Shown here one piece after another: positions 49,844 to 61,310 of a DNA stretch of 64,000 bases. Source of the DNA: Acanthaster planci (taxonomy: Eukaryota > Echinodermata > Asteroidea > Valvatida > Acanthasteridae); contig NW_019091370.1 in assembly GCF_001949145.1 (NCBI RefSeq), forward strand, positions 1,624,310-1,688,309, written 5' to 3'. Position 1 is the first letter of the stretch; each line of letters begins with the position of its first letter. The notes beneath the pieces were generated by a model. That model saw only the letters and a list, made by a program, of their open reading frames with translations, made no database searches and was not told the DNA's origin. The position numbers were made by a program, and so were the translations under genes.

Positions 49844-52419
49844 ATGGCAGAGACCGCAACTTTAGAAGCCTATGTTGCTGATGGAGATTTAGATGGGAAT
49901 TGGACGATCTCCTGGAATTCGACAACTCCATCCATGGACCAACCCCCACCCAAATACATTGAGGTATGGGACGAGATATATCTTTAGTTTTGTTGATCAT
50001 TCTTACAGGGACTTGTACAAGTCTATTTGGGTCATGCATCGTTTATATGCATGTATATGGGCCTTCGGTCCCTTTGACACAATTGTATTTGCTTTGCTAA
50101 TGGAGCAGGTAACAGTTGCTTGACCTCAGACGAGGTCACAACCAGTTGGAAAACAACTTCCTTACTAACAATTAGTGTTCACAGAGTAGATTTTTGTTTG
50201 TTTTGGCAGGACCTGAAGCAAGCCAATAAGGTGATCATCACGGCCTTGTTAGCGGCCATCATGGTTGCCATGGGTTGCATAGTCACCTTGGATGACTTCA
50301 AGAGAGTGGTAAGCCATGTCCAGTTCAGGCGGGTGCTAGACCCATAAACAGGACCCTACATAGAGGGTACATGTATACTCCATTGATTTACTTGGCCCTG
50401 TACCGATTGACAGTGATTTCTTTTGATCAAATTTAACTGGGATGTCCGGGGATATTATCAGACATCTGTTGGATCTTATGAGCTGAAATTGCGCCGATAT
50501 GTTCATTACTTACTGGGCTAACTATCCGTAGTTTGCTATTTGCAGAAAACTCGCCTTTTCCTCCTTCGGAGGAAAAACTGTTGCCTTCAGTTGGTGTTTC
50601 CCCCACTCCAAACGAATTGAATTTGTCCGGAGTGGGGATAATGCCAACTCCTCCAAACAAGGACAGGGCGAGTTTTCTGCAAACAGCAACCAGGGGGACA
50701 TGGAAGACTTGTGCCTCAGAACAATTTTGCTTTGCGTGTCTTTTACCCTTAGCTGCGCCGCCCCGTCGGTGTCATCATCGGGTTTCTCTCCCAGTTCGTG
50801 GTCCTCCCCCTGACGGCGTTTGGTCTGGCCCACGCCCTGCAGCTCAAGGCAGGCTACGCACTGGGACTCTTGGTCACAGCCACTTGTCCCGGGGGTGTCA
50901 CCTCCAATCTATACACGTATTGGTCAGACGGCGATGTGTGCCTCAGGTGAAGAGTGGTTCAGATTTGTAGACAGAGGGAGGGTGTATTTTATTAAATCGT
51001 CATGAAAAAATATTGTGCCTCTCCTGATTTGCATCCGTGTTCCTTTTTGTCTAGAGATGTGATGTGTTGAATGTCTATTCTACTCGGAGGTATCCAGGTC
51101 TTGGGTCCGGGGGGCAAGGTTTTGTTTTTCTAAAATTCACCGCCCAAGTTGTTTGTCCACAAAAGAATCCTCACTCACTCCCTGCAAGAAAGGAGTCTTG
51201 CCATTTCTTAGCTGTCTCGAAAATGCTGGCACTTCCAATTAAAACAAAAACAGAAAATGAAATTAGCAACATGTCATTGGAATGGACTTGATCTCTGCTT
51301 TGATTGGTTTGTGTCTTTAACGGAATATGAAAAAAAAACATACACCGACAATATTCAGAATGTGTTTTCTCAATATGCCAGCATCACCATGACAACCCTG
51401 TCCACAACCGTCGCCATGGGGATGATGCCACTCAACCTCTTCATCTACAGTCGGTCCTGGACCAGCGAGAGCGCCGTGATCCCATACGGCAACATCGCCA
51501 TCGCCTTGGCTCTCATCCTCGTGCCCGTGGCAATGGGCATGTTCATCAAGTACAAGAAGCCATCCTGGTGTAAACTGATCACGCGAGTAAAGACCTTCCA
51601 AAGTTATTTGTCGTCACACGTTGCGCCGTGAAACAAATGACCGAAACAATTTTGTGGTCAAAATACCATCAATTGAGTTGTAGCTCACCGACATGAGACA
51701 AATCGTTTCCTCACTGTTGGCACATCGAATCGGAATACAGAGAGAAAGTTTCCTTTCCAGGGGTTACTTACTGGAGGCCATGCTAGAAATAAAGTAACCA
51801 CTGGGGACGAGGTTGAGCTGCTGAATTTAAGTCGCAGTTACAAACCCTGATCTTCAGGGTCACACGCTTTCTTAGACTGACATCACTCTTATCTCTTGTT
51901 TTTTACCAGCTGGGCAGCATCTTTGGACTGTTGGCCATCTTCATCAACATCATCCTAAACGGCATCATCAACCCCTCCATGTTCACCTCCCCCTGGCAGG
52001 TCTGGTTCGCCACCTTCATCCTGCCCTTCCTCGGCTACGTCTTCGGTTACCTCTTTGCCCTGGCCCTGCGCCGCCCCCACGCCGAGTGCCGCACCATCAG
52101 CTTCGAGACGGGCGCCCAGAACATCGGCCTGGCGCTGGCCCTCCTCCTGGTCACCTTCGAGGACAGTGAGCTCCTGGCAGACATGTTCGTCATCCCGTCC
52201 CTCTTCGGGCCCTTCTTGCTCTTCAACGCCATGGTGCTGGTGGGGCTGTACCTGGCGTGGAAGAGATGGTGCGGCAGTATCGACAAAGCCGAAGGGGCCG
52301 AGGACCATCGGGAGGAGGCTGTACAAATGAGCAGAATGGAAGAATCTGAGACCAGTGAAAAAGACAAGGAAGCCAGCCCAAGAGAAGTGCACCTTGTCGA
52401 GTCGCCCCGAGTCTTTTGA
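49844..52419 (+). CDS. SLC10A: SLC10 family sodium/bile acid cotransporter-like protein, copy 1
   Basis: Five exons, 49844-49963, 50210-50308, 50753-50946, 51382-51586 and 51910-52419, total 1128 nt (375 aa; human ASBT 348, NTCP 349). All junctions are GT-AG and in phase. The extracellular N-terminus has two N-glycosylation sequons (NWT, NST). Multiple membrane helices follow. Sodium-site residues known from NTCP are conserved: Gln87 (GFLSQF), Ser124-Asn125 (PGGVTSN), Thr142 (MTTLST), Glu272 and Gln276 (ETGAQN). This argues for Na+-coupled uptake of an organic anion at the plasma membrane. Substrate is unknown: bile salts, steroid sulfates or other conjugated sterols are all possible for SLC10A1/2/6 relatives. 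The tail after WKRWC is long and charged. A candidate poly(A) signal ATTAAA lies at 52537-52542. A paralog lies tail to tail 4.4 kb downstream. Confidence 0.93.
50532..50690. mobile_element. Palindrome-rich MITE in intron 2 of SLC10 copy 1
   Basis: The left end TTGCTATTTGCAGAAAACTC (50533-50552) and the inverted right end near 50664-50689 are about 25-29 bp terminal inverted repeats with few mismatches. Nested inside are further inverted repeats: TTTTCCTCC / GGAGGAAAA around 50557-50577 and CCCCACTCC / GGAGTGGGG. The 159-bp unit could fold into a branched hairpin. Chance reading frames on both strands follow from the palindromic structure. Confidence 0.7.
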
Positions 52420-53430
52420 TGATGTTTTCTCCAAGTGCCTAATCAGTATGTTCAACACAGAAGCCTAAACAACAAGAACTAGCCTTGTCTATCCTAATGA
52501 CAGCAACGGCAATATTCATGCAATTTCTTTCTTTTTATTAAAAGTGTTTGGGTCAGAATTTCAAACTAAGCGGTGGAGATCTGCCGCCGTTGTTCGTCTT
52601 GACTGTAGCCTGAGGTGGAAAGGTCATCGGTCAAAGGACTCCTTAACAGATATGTACTATAAACTAGTTGCTTTGAAATTGCACATTCCTGAAATAAGTC
52701 ACCAACCCTAACATCCTCAGTCTTCCAGGGTCCTCCCAAACTTCTTAGATTTTACCCAGAATTGGCAGTGATGAGATCATTTGTACATTTTGCAAGGGGG
52801 GATAAAATTGAATGAAGACCAACATTTTTTGGTGACTTTTTATGCAAATAATACAAATTTTAATGTTTTGTAAGTTTATTTTTTTATGAAATGAAATGAG
52901 GAAAAAAAATAATCAAATTTATTAGATCAACCATTGGCAGAAGTTATCGTGTAAAGTACTTGTACATGTATATAAATATTGTTCCACTGAGAGAGTTTGA
53001 GGTGTGATTTCATTTCTAGCTGAAATCTTGATTTACTGTCACAGAAAATCGACTGCTTATTCATATCCATTCTGACATGCTGTGAACTGGATAAGAATCT
53101 TCAGTTGTTGATCCTAGAGGCTTTTCAACAAAGAGGATTATAGCACGACCATTTGGCTGAAATGAAAGTCCTGATACCACCTTTGTACAGTCCAATGGAG
53201 ATTTCATGTACACTCTGTAAGGGAACTGGTGCCCAGATTGCACGGTACCAGTCACTTGTGCTAACGACACTGCGTGGGCAGATCCAGAACCAAAATATTT
53301 TTTTGGGGTGGAATTTTTTCAGGGGGGAGGCTAAAATTTGGGAATGAAGTAACCTTTGACCTTTCCAAAGGTTGCAGCCACATATGAATGCTTTTTACAC
53401 ACGTTTTGAAGGAGTGGAAATGTAATGTAG

Positions 53431-53480
53431 AGACTTTGCGTGGTAGCCATCTTGCAGGGCACTGCTTTTGTTCCACAGGG
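53431..53480. mobile_element. Partial copy of the BOP1-intron MITE
   Basis: Begins AGACTTTGCGTGGTAGCCAT and continues through a CAGGG / TTCCACAGGG segment in the same order as the left half of the element at 19766-19881. The right half is not recognised. Confidence 0.5.
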
Positions 53481-54503
53481 AAACGTCCATTGCGCATGCC
53501 ATTTTGAACAAAACGGTCCTGTATGGTCTAGAAAATTGCCTTCCATATTTCAAAAACAACACAGAAAATTAGCTCTTTACCTTGGGGAGCAGGATGTCTC
53601 CCACCCCCCCACAGATTACCGTCGCACCACATTCATATTCATATTTTGAAAATCTCTTTCCTGCAATGCAGAGAAGTTGTTATTAATTTAAGGGCATGTT
53701 TTTTAAGGCAGGTTATTGACAGTTATAATTCATCAATACGAAAGAGAATCTCTCTATTCCTGTCGGTCTCGAAACGCGTTACACGACCGTGTCTTGACAT
53801 TTGATTATGCCCGCTCAATGTGACAATTTCCAATGCATAAAGCACGCGCTGGCACCTAGATACGAGACAGCCAAATTGATTCTGATTGGTCAAGAGTCTG
53901 TGTGCACGCAGAACTTGCCACGCGCGTGCCAAGTCCATATAAGGAGATTCTTCTGGACTACTTGCACAAGGAATGTACCATGTATTAACCGACCAAGCAC
54001 ATATTTATTCCCTAATTTAACCCGTCCACGAGCTGACCATACTGAAATAATACTTCTACCAAGCTACTTATCTCAGTACATTGTGTGGGTGGCTTTTTAA
54101 TATGCGCAATGTAAGGATGGTTGCCCATACGTAAGTGTCGTGAAAGCTGCTTCACAGTACATGTATTAAACTTTACAGTACACCCTAGTAAACTGAACAT
54201 TGTTTATGCTTTCTGTATTGTTTATATTGATAGCTAATTGAGGACCTACTAAGTAAAAAGTACTTACTTTTATATTTTGAAATGGGTGTCATTGGGAGAC
54301 GAAAAGAGAGCGAAGGTGTTTTCCTCTCCTGTGAAAATCTAAAATTGCTTGAAAAATTCCTCGGAAGTAACCCTTCCACTGTTTGTGATTTACCACTTTG
54401 ATGCTGACAAGTGTTCCCCCTGCCTCAAGGGCAATTATATTCTCTGACAACTATAGGTATTAAATTACTTGTGAATATTTTATATGGATATCTTTTTCAT
54501 ACC

Positions 54504-54664
54504 GAGAGATTTCTCAGCTTTTTAGCTGATTTCAGCGTTTATTTGTTTTGGATTTCAGCTTTTTTTCCTGACTGGCTTTGTACAAAGTATAGGAGATTTT
54601 CACAGTTCAGTTTTTTATGCCTTTTGCAGCTGTTTTCAGCTATTTTTATCATTGGTCAATCTCA
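54504..54664. repeat. Dispersed repeat copy 1 (CAGCTTTTTAGCTGATTTCAG type)
   Basis: Starts GAGAGATTTCTCAGC and ends with AATCTCAC, so the outermost bases form a short inverted repeat (GAGATT / AATCTC). The interior repeats TTCAGCT motifs. A second copy in the same orientation lies at 55816-55957. Probably a small MITE family. Confidence 0.55.
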
Positions 54665-55815
54665 CCCCTGTAAACCTTGCTTGTGCATAAATTGATAAAG
54701 CAGATCGCCCGATTGTGTTTTCCCTTTTCATAGCTACGTTCTATTCCATACATTTGCCAACTCAAGTAAAATATATGCCTTATGAGAGCAAACATATTTT
54801 ATATTTGAATTATATATTTGGTAACCAAGTAATAAATGATTAATTGCATTGATGAGAATTTGTAACAAATGACCTTATACTCGGTAAGAATGTGATTTTA
54901 CCAAGGGGAAATAATTTTCTATTTGATGCAAGTCACCATTATTAATATCATCATTGAATAAACAACCATTATTTAAATTTGTGACTTTTTATTCCACTTT
55001 TTACTTTTTTTAAGCTAACGAGCTTTGATCATACTGCCTCTCATCAGCTGTGATATTGCTGAAAAACTAGAGCTACTTGATAAATGTGAGATATTCTCAC
55101 AAAATGAGACAGAATTTGGCAGAGATGGAAATGGATGGGAGTGCGGGTTATTGTTGGTGATGGAGGGGGTTCAAGTCCCCTTGCCAGTACATGAAGTTGA
55201 AGTTTTGTACTCTTGAAAATGAAGGATTGGTTTCATTACAATACAAAACAAAAACTTGTACTCTGCGTTTCTCACCATTTTATAGTCAAAACTGTTTTGT
55301 AAACATAAGATTTGTGAGGCCAGATCTTCAAAAAAATTCAGTGCGTTTGTATTTTGGCTGGACTCCCACCTGTGCCTGGTTTTAGTTGCCAGAACGTCTC
55401 CCAAAATACGTTTGGCTGAATATTATCCCAGAATGGACATTCTTGTCATTTTTTTACCTTGCTGATGACTATGTTGCATTTACTAAAAATACAAATATAT
55501 CTTCCGCAGCAGCGTATCCAGCTTTTGGTGCCAGAGGGCACAAATTCAAATGTGAATGCGGCTTTGGACTCATTCAACATGATGTTGTTGTCTGAGGGTT
55601 TTGTGCTAATAATTGATAAATAAATATACCTATTTATTTTCCTATTCACCTATTTTTATTTTTTTATTTGATTTCATTTTTTCTTTACCCTGGGGAGACT
55701 GTCAGTGTCAAAGCACTGTTTTCCTTAGGTGCCCAGCAATTACAATCATTACAAATTGATTCCTATTAGTTATGAATTACTCGCCAAATAATTAAAAGTC
55801 CAATAGTACACAGGG

Positions 55816-55957
55816 GAGAGATTTCTCAGCTTTTTAGCTGATTTCAGCTTTTTTTCCCTCGCTGGCTGTGTACAAAAGTACAGGAGATTTTCACAGTTCA
55901 GCTTCTTTATGCCTTTTTTCAGCTGTTTTCAGCTATTTTTACCATTGCTTAATCTCG
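55816..55957. repeat. Dispersed repeat copy 2
   Basis: Same order of blocks as 54504-54664 (TTTCTCAGCTTTTTAGCTG, GGAGATTTTCACAGTTCAG, CAGCTGTTTTCAGCTATTTT). It lacks about 20 bp of the interior. Ends are again GAGATT / AATCTC. Confidence 0.55.
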
Positions 55958-56778
55958 CGCACTAAACAGAAAATACAAAATATATGAGGTACAGGTAAGA
56001 AAACAGAGAAGTTAGCACCGGAAACTAACATCAAAACAAAACTTCAAAAACAACAAAAACGAGGCTCACGGAGTAGAGCATGTTCCAAAGTGAGTTTTTA
56101 AATTGACTACTGATGTAGGGAGAGGACACTTCAATGGTGTTGGGAGAGCATTAAATGCATGGGTTCCCACGAACCACAAATTTACGCTCACCAGATTTAG
56201 TTTTAGTAAATGGAACAAGGTCACCATGAGAAACGGCCCTTGTATTACATGTATGCACATTGGCAACATGGATGAAGCAGTTGCATAATTGTGATGAAAA
56301 AGTCAGTGTGAGACTTACAAACTAATGTGATCAAATGAAAGGTACGTCTTCCTTCACCTATGATGTATTATAAGTAAACAAATAATAATCCGCCTTGGGC
56401 AAAATATTGAATGAAGAGATTAATTTTCATCGTTTGTTGTCATCTCAAATTATGAATGAAGGAAACCTGAATATTATATAATCTATGATTGATGAAAAAT
56501 AATACCTTTAAATCTCTGACCTCATAAAACTTCAACCTGATTCTCCATGGTTACGCTGGCATTATTATAAAGTAACAGGAATGGCTAATGCCGCATCAAA
56601 CAAGATTCTATGTGATTACACTCAACTTCAACTTCAGGGCTACTTACTTTGCAGTTTTAGCCTGAATTTCCTTGATAGTAATAAACTTGGGGGAAAATAA
56701 TGAACACAATCATTCCTCCATTTCTTCCCTTTTCATTATGTTCCCTCCTATCTATTTGTTGAGGCTGGTTTGCCATTT

Positions 56779-59700
56779 TTATTCAGTGTGATTGTAATTT
56801 TCCATCTCACACCGGTCCTTTCCGGGTTCTTCTGATTGCTGGGCTAATGGGGATCCGTGGTGGTCCTGGGCCCCACTGACACCCCTGCACCACCGTTTCC
56901 AGGCCAGGTAAAGCCCAGTCAGCCACAGGCTGTGCAGGGCGAGTACACCTCTGTAGACGTTGGGGATGACGAGAAGGTTGTTGAGCTGGTCACTGCCTTG
57001 GAAAGTGACCAAGAGGAGGACCAGCGCCAGGCCAATGTTCTGGGTGCCCGTCTCGATGGAGATGGTGCGGCACTCGGCGTGGGGGCGGCGTAGGGCCAGG
57101 GCAAAGAAGTAACCCAAGGCGTAGCCGAGGAGGGGTTGGATCGCACCAGCAAACCAGACCTGCCAGGGGGAGGCGAACATAGAGGGGTCGATGATGCCGC
57201 CAGAGGAGATGGTGAAGAAGATTGCCAGAAATCCAAAGATGCTGCCAAGCTAGGTACAACAATGGAAAGGACAAACAGATGGCAGCGTGAAAAAGAGAAG
57301 TTAGAGTCAGACAGATGAAGTGCAGGGATGGGGAACTTTAAAAAAAAAACAAGAAAAAAATACTTCTGAGGAATCATTCTAAATTGTTTCCTGAAAAGAA
57401 TTGCATTCATTTTTGGTTTATTCTTTGTGTCTGTGAGAGTGAGGGGGGGTGCACAATAAAAACAAGAAACCATACCCAAGCTAGACGTGACAATTTGTGT
57501 GTTTATGGTTTTGATTGGGTAGGGTTGAGTTGGGTATGTGTGGGTTGGGTGGGGTTGGATCAAGTTCTGGTCAGGTTGAACTGGTCTAGTTTGGATTTGG
57601 CTGAGTTAGTTTTGGGTTGGCTTAGGTTGTTTGAGTTTAGTCGGATTGGAGGAGTTGCGTCTGGTTGGTTTAGTTTTGCTTTTTTTTTTCCTATTTGGAG
57701 GGGTGGGTTAGTTTTTACCAGGGTGATGATCTTGCACCAGGATGGTTTCCGATATTTGATAAGCATGCCAGCAGCCACTGGGACCAATGTTAGAGCTAAA
57801 GCAATAGCGATGTTACTGTATGGGATCACAACGCTCTCGCTGGTCCAAGACCGACCGTAAAGGAAGAGGTTCAGAGGCATCATCCCCATGGCAGCAACTG
57901 TCGACAGGGTCGTCATGGTGATGCTATCAGTAAAAGAAATCTAGCTTTTTAAATTGCTGTTTGACACAGCATCAGGAGTGGGACAAAATTACTTACAGAA
58001 GCCACAGCTCCATGTGAGTTGTGACTTGCAGCGGTGTATAAGTAAAACAACAATTTTTGTTGTCAAAATTTCTGAAGCTTGGGACGGGGTTGGACACTGA
58101 AAATCGGTTGAAAGTGCCACTTGCCAATGCTACAAAACAAAACAAATTATTACATCACTGGATATGTTTGCTTTTCAACAAGCCAAAATATCTGATACTT
58201 TTGGAAGCATGCAGAGGTTTTTCCCCCTGCCCGGACCACCACTTTATTTTCATTTGTTCGTCTCTTTGTGCTAGTCCACCTTTAATATTTGACTTACCTG
58301 AGGCACACATCGCCGTCCATCCAGTAAGCAAACAAATTGGAGGTGACACCCCCAGGACAAGTGGCAGAGACCAAGAGTCCCAGTGCATAGGCTGCATTGA
58401 GCTTCAAGGCGTGGGCCAGACCAAACGCCGTCAGAGGGAGGACCACGAACTGGGAGAGAAACCCGATGATGACGCCAACTGGGCGGCGCAGCTGGAAGCA
58501 GAAATACATTCAAGGGTGGACTGAACACTGGACCAAGATATGGGATTCCAGCGGAGAGCCAGTTAAAGGCAAAGGGTGACAGGATTAGTTTTGGTACTGA
58601 TGTTCACACTTTTTTTCTGAAGCTGACTAAAACAAGTTTCTCATCCACACTTTTTTTTTTTTTTTAAAAAGGGGGCTGGGCAGCTCCTCTTTTTTTTTTA
58701 ATTAGGTCTTTCTTTTGATGTTCAGATGTGAACCTCTCAGGATCAAGTGACTGTTTATTTGTTCACTGTTTGTTTGTTCACTGTTTGTTTGTTACTCACC
58801 GTGCTCTTGAAGTCATCCACAGTGACCACACAGCCCACAGCCAACATGATCACAACCACCAGAAAAATGACGATCACTTTGTTGGCTTCCCGGAGAGCCT
58901 ATTTTGAAAAACAAGGGGATTTTTCATCCTCTTACATCTTTGAAAACATGACATTTAAGTAATGCCCGAGAAAGAAGCTCCACTCAGACAAAAATTGTGT
59001 CCATAGATCAAGGGCAACAGAAACATACCAACACTTTGTTAGGTGGGTGATTTTCAAATTTTCTTTGGATAGTAAGGTATGTTGTTCCTAAAGCAACGCC
59101 CATTAATGTGGTGTTAATATACCTAACTCGTTGCCTGCAAGACAAGTGTTGCGAAGTTTTTGAAAAGCCATCTTTAAAAAAAAAATTTAAAAATGGTAGT
59201 CACTGAAAGGTACTGATGCCTCAGTGTATATATCGGGTTTTGCCCTTACCCAACGTATATATTAATAAACACTGTATGCTCAGTGCTTGTCCGAGAGCTT
59301 GCGAAAAAAGACACAAACTTACTCGGGTGGGACTCAAGAAGAAACCCGCTATATAAATTAACATCCCCAATGCAAAAATACATCTTGAAAATAGTCTGCG
59401 CTACCCGCTGCTTCACCTGACTCGGACCGGCCAGCCGACCCCGGCAAGCTCGGTGGTCGAGTGGTTAAGACGTCAGCACTAATAAGCGGGTCGTGGGTTC
59501 AAGTCCCACCTGAGGAAGCTTGTGTCTTTTTTCGCAAGCTCTAGGACAAGCACTGAGCATACAGTGCTTATTAATATATATGCTGGGTAAGGGCAAAACC
59601 TGTTAAATAAATATACATCCCCAACGCAAAACTTACGTCTCGAAAAAAAAGATGCCTGAGTTGTTAACAACTTGGCATCTATGAACATGGTTTTCTACAT

Positions 59701-60103
59701 TAGTTATACTTTGCATCTGGACCACTCTACCAGTGGTGAATCTGGGGTACACTTTGCAGGGGGGACTTGAGGGGCCTCATTTTCTGGAGGTGGGTATTCA
59801 ATTGTTTTGATCACAGTTAAAACAATGACCCAGATTTTCTTTAATCTCTGAGTGGGTTACCCCCCCCCGAACCTGATTAAGGGAATGTTTATTAATACAG
59901 ACCCAGATTTGATCGAGCAGTGTCCAGCCATGAGACCCCTCTATCAGCAAAGCTTAACATTGGTCAACACATACCTGGGCGTATTTGGGCAAGCCTTCTT
60001 CTGGGGATGCATCAGTCATGTTTGCCTCTGCCATCCAGCTGTCGTTCCCGTCTTTCCCGGGAAGAGAATGCAAGATGTTCACAGGCCCGGTTGCGGCAGC
60101 CAT
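56779..60103 (-). CDS. SLC10A: SLC10 family sodium/bile acid cotransporter-like protein, copy 2
   Basis: Five minus-strand exons, 60103-59975, 58898-58800, 58491-58298, 57923-57719 and 57249-56779, total 1098 nt (365 aa). Every boundary is GT-AG, and internal exon lengths (99, 194, 205) equal those of copy 1. The N-terminus (starting MAAATGPVNIL) has sequons NDS and NMT before the first helix. Sodium-site residues are all kept: Gln90 (GFLSQF), Ser127-Asn128 (PGGVTSN), Thr145 (MTTLST), Glu275 and Gln279 (ETGTQN). Copy 2 should therefore also be a Na+-coupled transporter. It differs from copy 1 mainly in the N-terminus, in the segment after LLLVTF, and in a shorter tail ending NYNHTE. The first exon was found by splice phase and the shared PKY-(A/I)-(Q/E) context; it is too short to stand out alone. 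The stop codon overlaps an AATAAA. Confidence 0.92.
57510..57685. repeat. Degenerate GT-rich tandem repeat (GGTTGGGT type)
   Basis: In intron 4 of SLC10 copy 2 the plus strand is a decayed array of GGGTTGGGT / TTGGTTTAG units, almost devoid of C. In the transcript (minus) it is an AC-rich tract close to the donor of exon 4. Confidence 0.55.
58751..58795. repeat. Tandem repeat next to the exon 2 donor of SLC10 copy 2
   Basis: About three copies of a 16-bp unit TTTGTTTGTTCACTG. It lies within 5 bases of the exon 2 donor (58799), so in the transcript an ACAAACA-rich array follows the splice site. Confidence 0.6.
59230..59635. mobile_element. tRNA-derived SINE with inverted partial second copy
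   Basis: The plus-strand head at about 59445-59515 has an A box (TGGTCGAGTGG), a B box (GGTTCAAGTCC), a D stem GTC/GAC and a good T arm (GTGGG/CCCAC). Its anticodon stem and outer acceptor pairs are broken, so it is not a functional tRNA. The body follows to about 59635. The left part, 59230-59335, is the reverse complement of the body plus T arm with few mismatches. A tail block with ACATCCCCAA occurs again at about 59360. All of it is within intron 1 of SLC10 copy 2. Confidence 0.6.
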
Positions 60104-61277
60104 CACAACAGTATTTGTTGGTCAAAAGAACAGACGGCAAGCAAGCGGTCAACGTCCAATTGCAAAATACAAGCGTTCCGAAGCCAGTTGCTGCAACTTG
60201 AAGGCGAATATTCTAACTCTGCCATGTTATTCACTAGGTTTGGTGATTAAAGTTAATCTATGTAAAACTTTGCCGGCCTGAGAATTATGAATATGCAGAG
60301 TGGCATGAATATGTTTCGCATTAATTAACATTAACAAATTGACATTAGCATTTATAATGAGGACAGAAGGATGGTGTATGGTGATCAAATGTAGATGCCT
60401 ACTCCAGAGTTCAGGGGAGGCAAGACTTTCATCCCAAGAACAGAACTGGAACTCAGAAATGGATCGGATCGGACCGGACTATAGTGTTCTTCTAGTATTA
60501 AATGGAACAGCCACCAAATGCCAACATAAAGAGTTTACACTACACCGTTGGGTCCCATTAGAGCCCACATTCTCCTGAATCTCGAGTTGGGTTTACGCAC
60601 ATGTAAGTGATCAAATGCACCACACAACATGAAATATCACAAAAACATTCAACCTACTCATCATTACCACTAGTGAGCCTTCAAAGAAAGTGAGATACAC
60701 CGACCACAATCATAAATACTTCACCAGACATGTTTTATTCCCTTTCGTCCACCATTTCTAACAACGTTGAGGCAAAGTAATAAACTTAAGTAAGACTGCC
60801 AAATCATAGAATATGAACCCTCCGAAAAAAAAACCTGCCATTGTGCAGGGACCAAGGCAAAACACCCATGACGGTTTGAAATTAATATTTGCCAACAGGA
60901 CAAATGAGTGAGGTATACAAAAACCGTGCAAGTCTTTGGTAGGAATTTGCCTATTGTGTACATTTGAACTGCATGTTTACAATCAGAACGCAATCCCAAG
61001 GCATCGTCCCAAAATATGAGAGACAAAAACAAAGGAACCCCCCCAAAGTAGTGTGAAGCTAACCTCGACTCCATGGGCTACGTGCGCGTTCCTTCACTGG
61101 CCTCCGGGCATGTTGAATACCAAAATGACGCTGACTGGCTATTCAAGATGAATATACAGAAATGTCAAGTCAATCGCGAGCGTCTTTGAAAAGCTAGAGG
61201 CTCCCGCCCGCATATTCTCCTGCACGTCACGCACGCGTAACTATGCGTCACGCACAAACGCATTGATTGCAGTGCTC

Positions 61278-61310
61278 ATTTAAATATCCCAAATATCGGG
61301 ATATTTAAAT
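61278..61310. repeat. Perfect palindrome, 13-bp arms
   Basis: ATTTAAATATCCC (61278-61290) is followed by a 7-base spacer and its exact reverse complement (61298-61310). Confidence 0.7.

Larger units (their letters stand above)
52420..56778. other. Convergent intergenic region between the SLC10 paralogs
   Basis: Contains the 3' UTRs of both SLC10 genes and no recognised exon. Features are a candidate poly(A) signal for copy 1 (52537), a partial MITE copy (53431-53480) and two direct copies of a 140-160 bp repeat (54504-54664, 55816-55957). Much of it is AT-rich. Confidence 0.45.

Noticed and set aside
51317-52458. Minus-strand frames opposite SLC10 copy 1, up to 167 codons
   Set aside because: Shadows of conserved transporter exons, low-complexity and family-less.
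55135-55190. GGGGGTTCAAGTCCCC, a perfect T-arm-like hairpin
   Set aside because: No D arm or A box in front; probably a chance hairpin or tiny SINE remnant.
59445-59515. Functional tRNA gene
   Set aside because: A and B boxes and T arm are good, but the anticodon stem does not pair and the outer acceptor pairs are lost; the body behind it marks a SINE.
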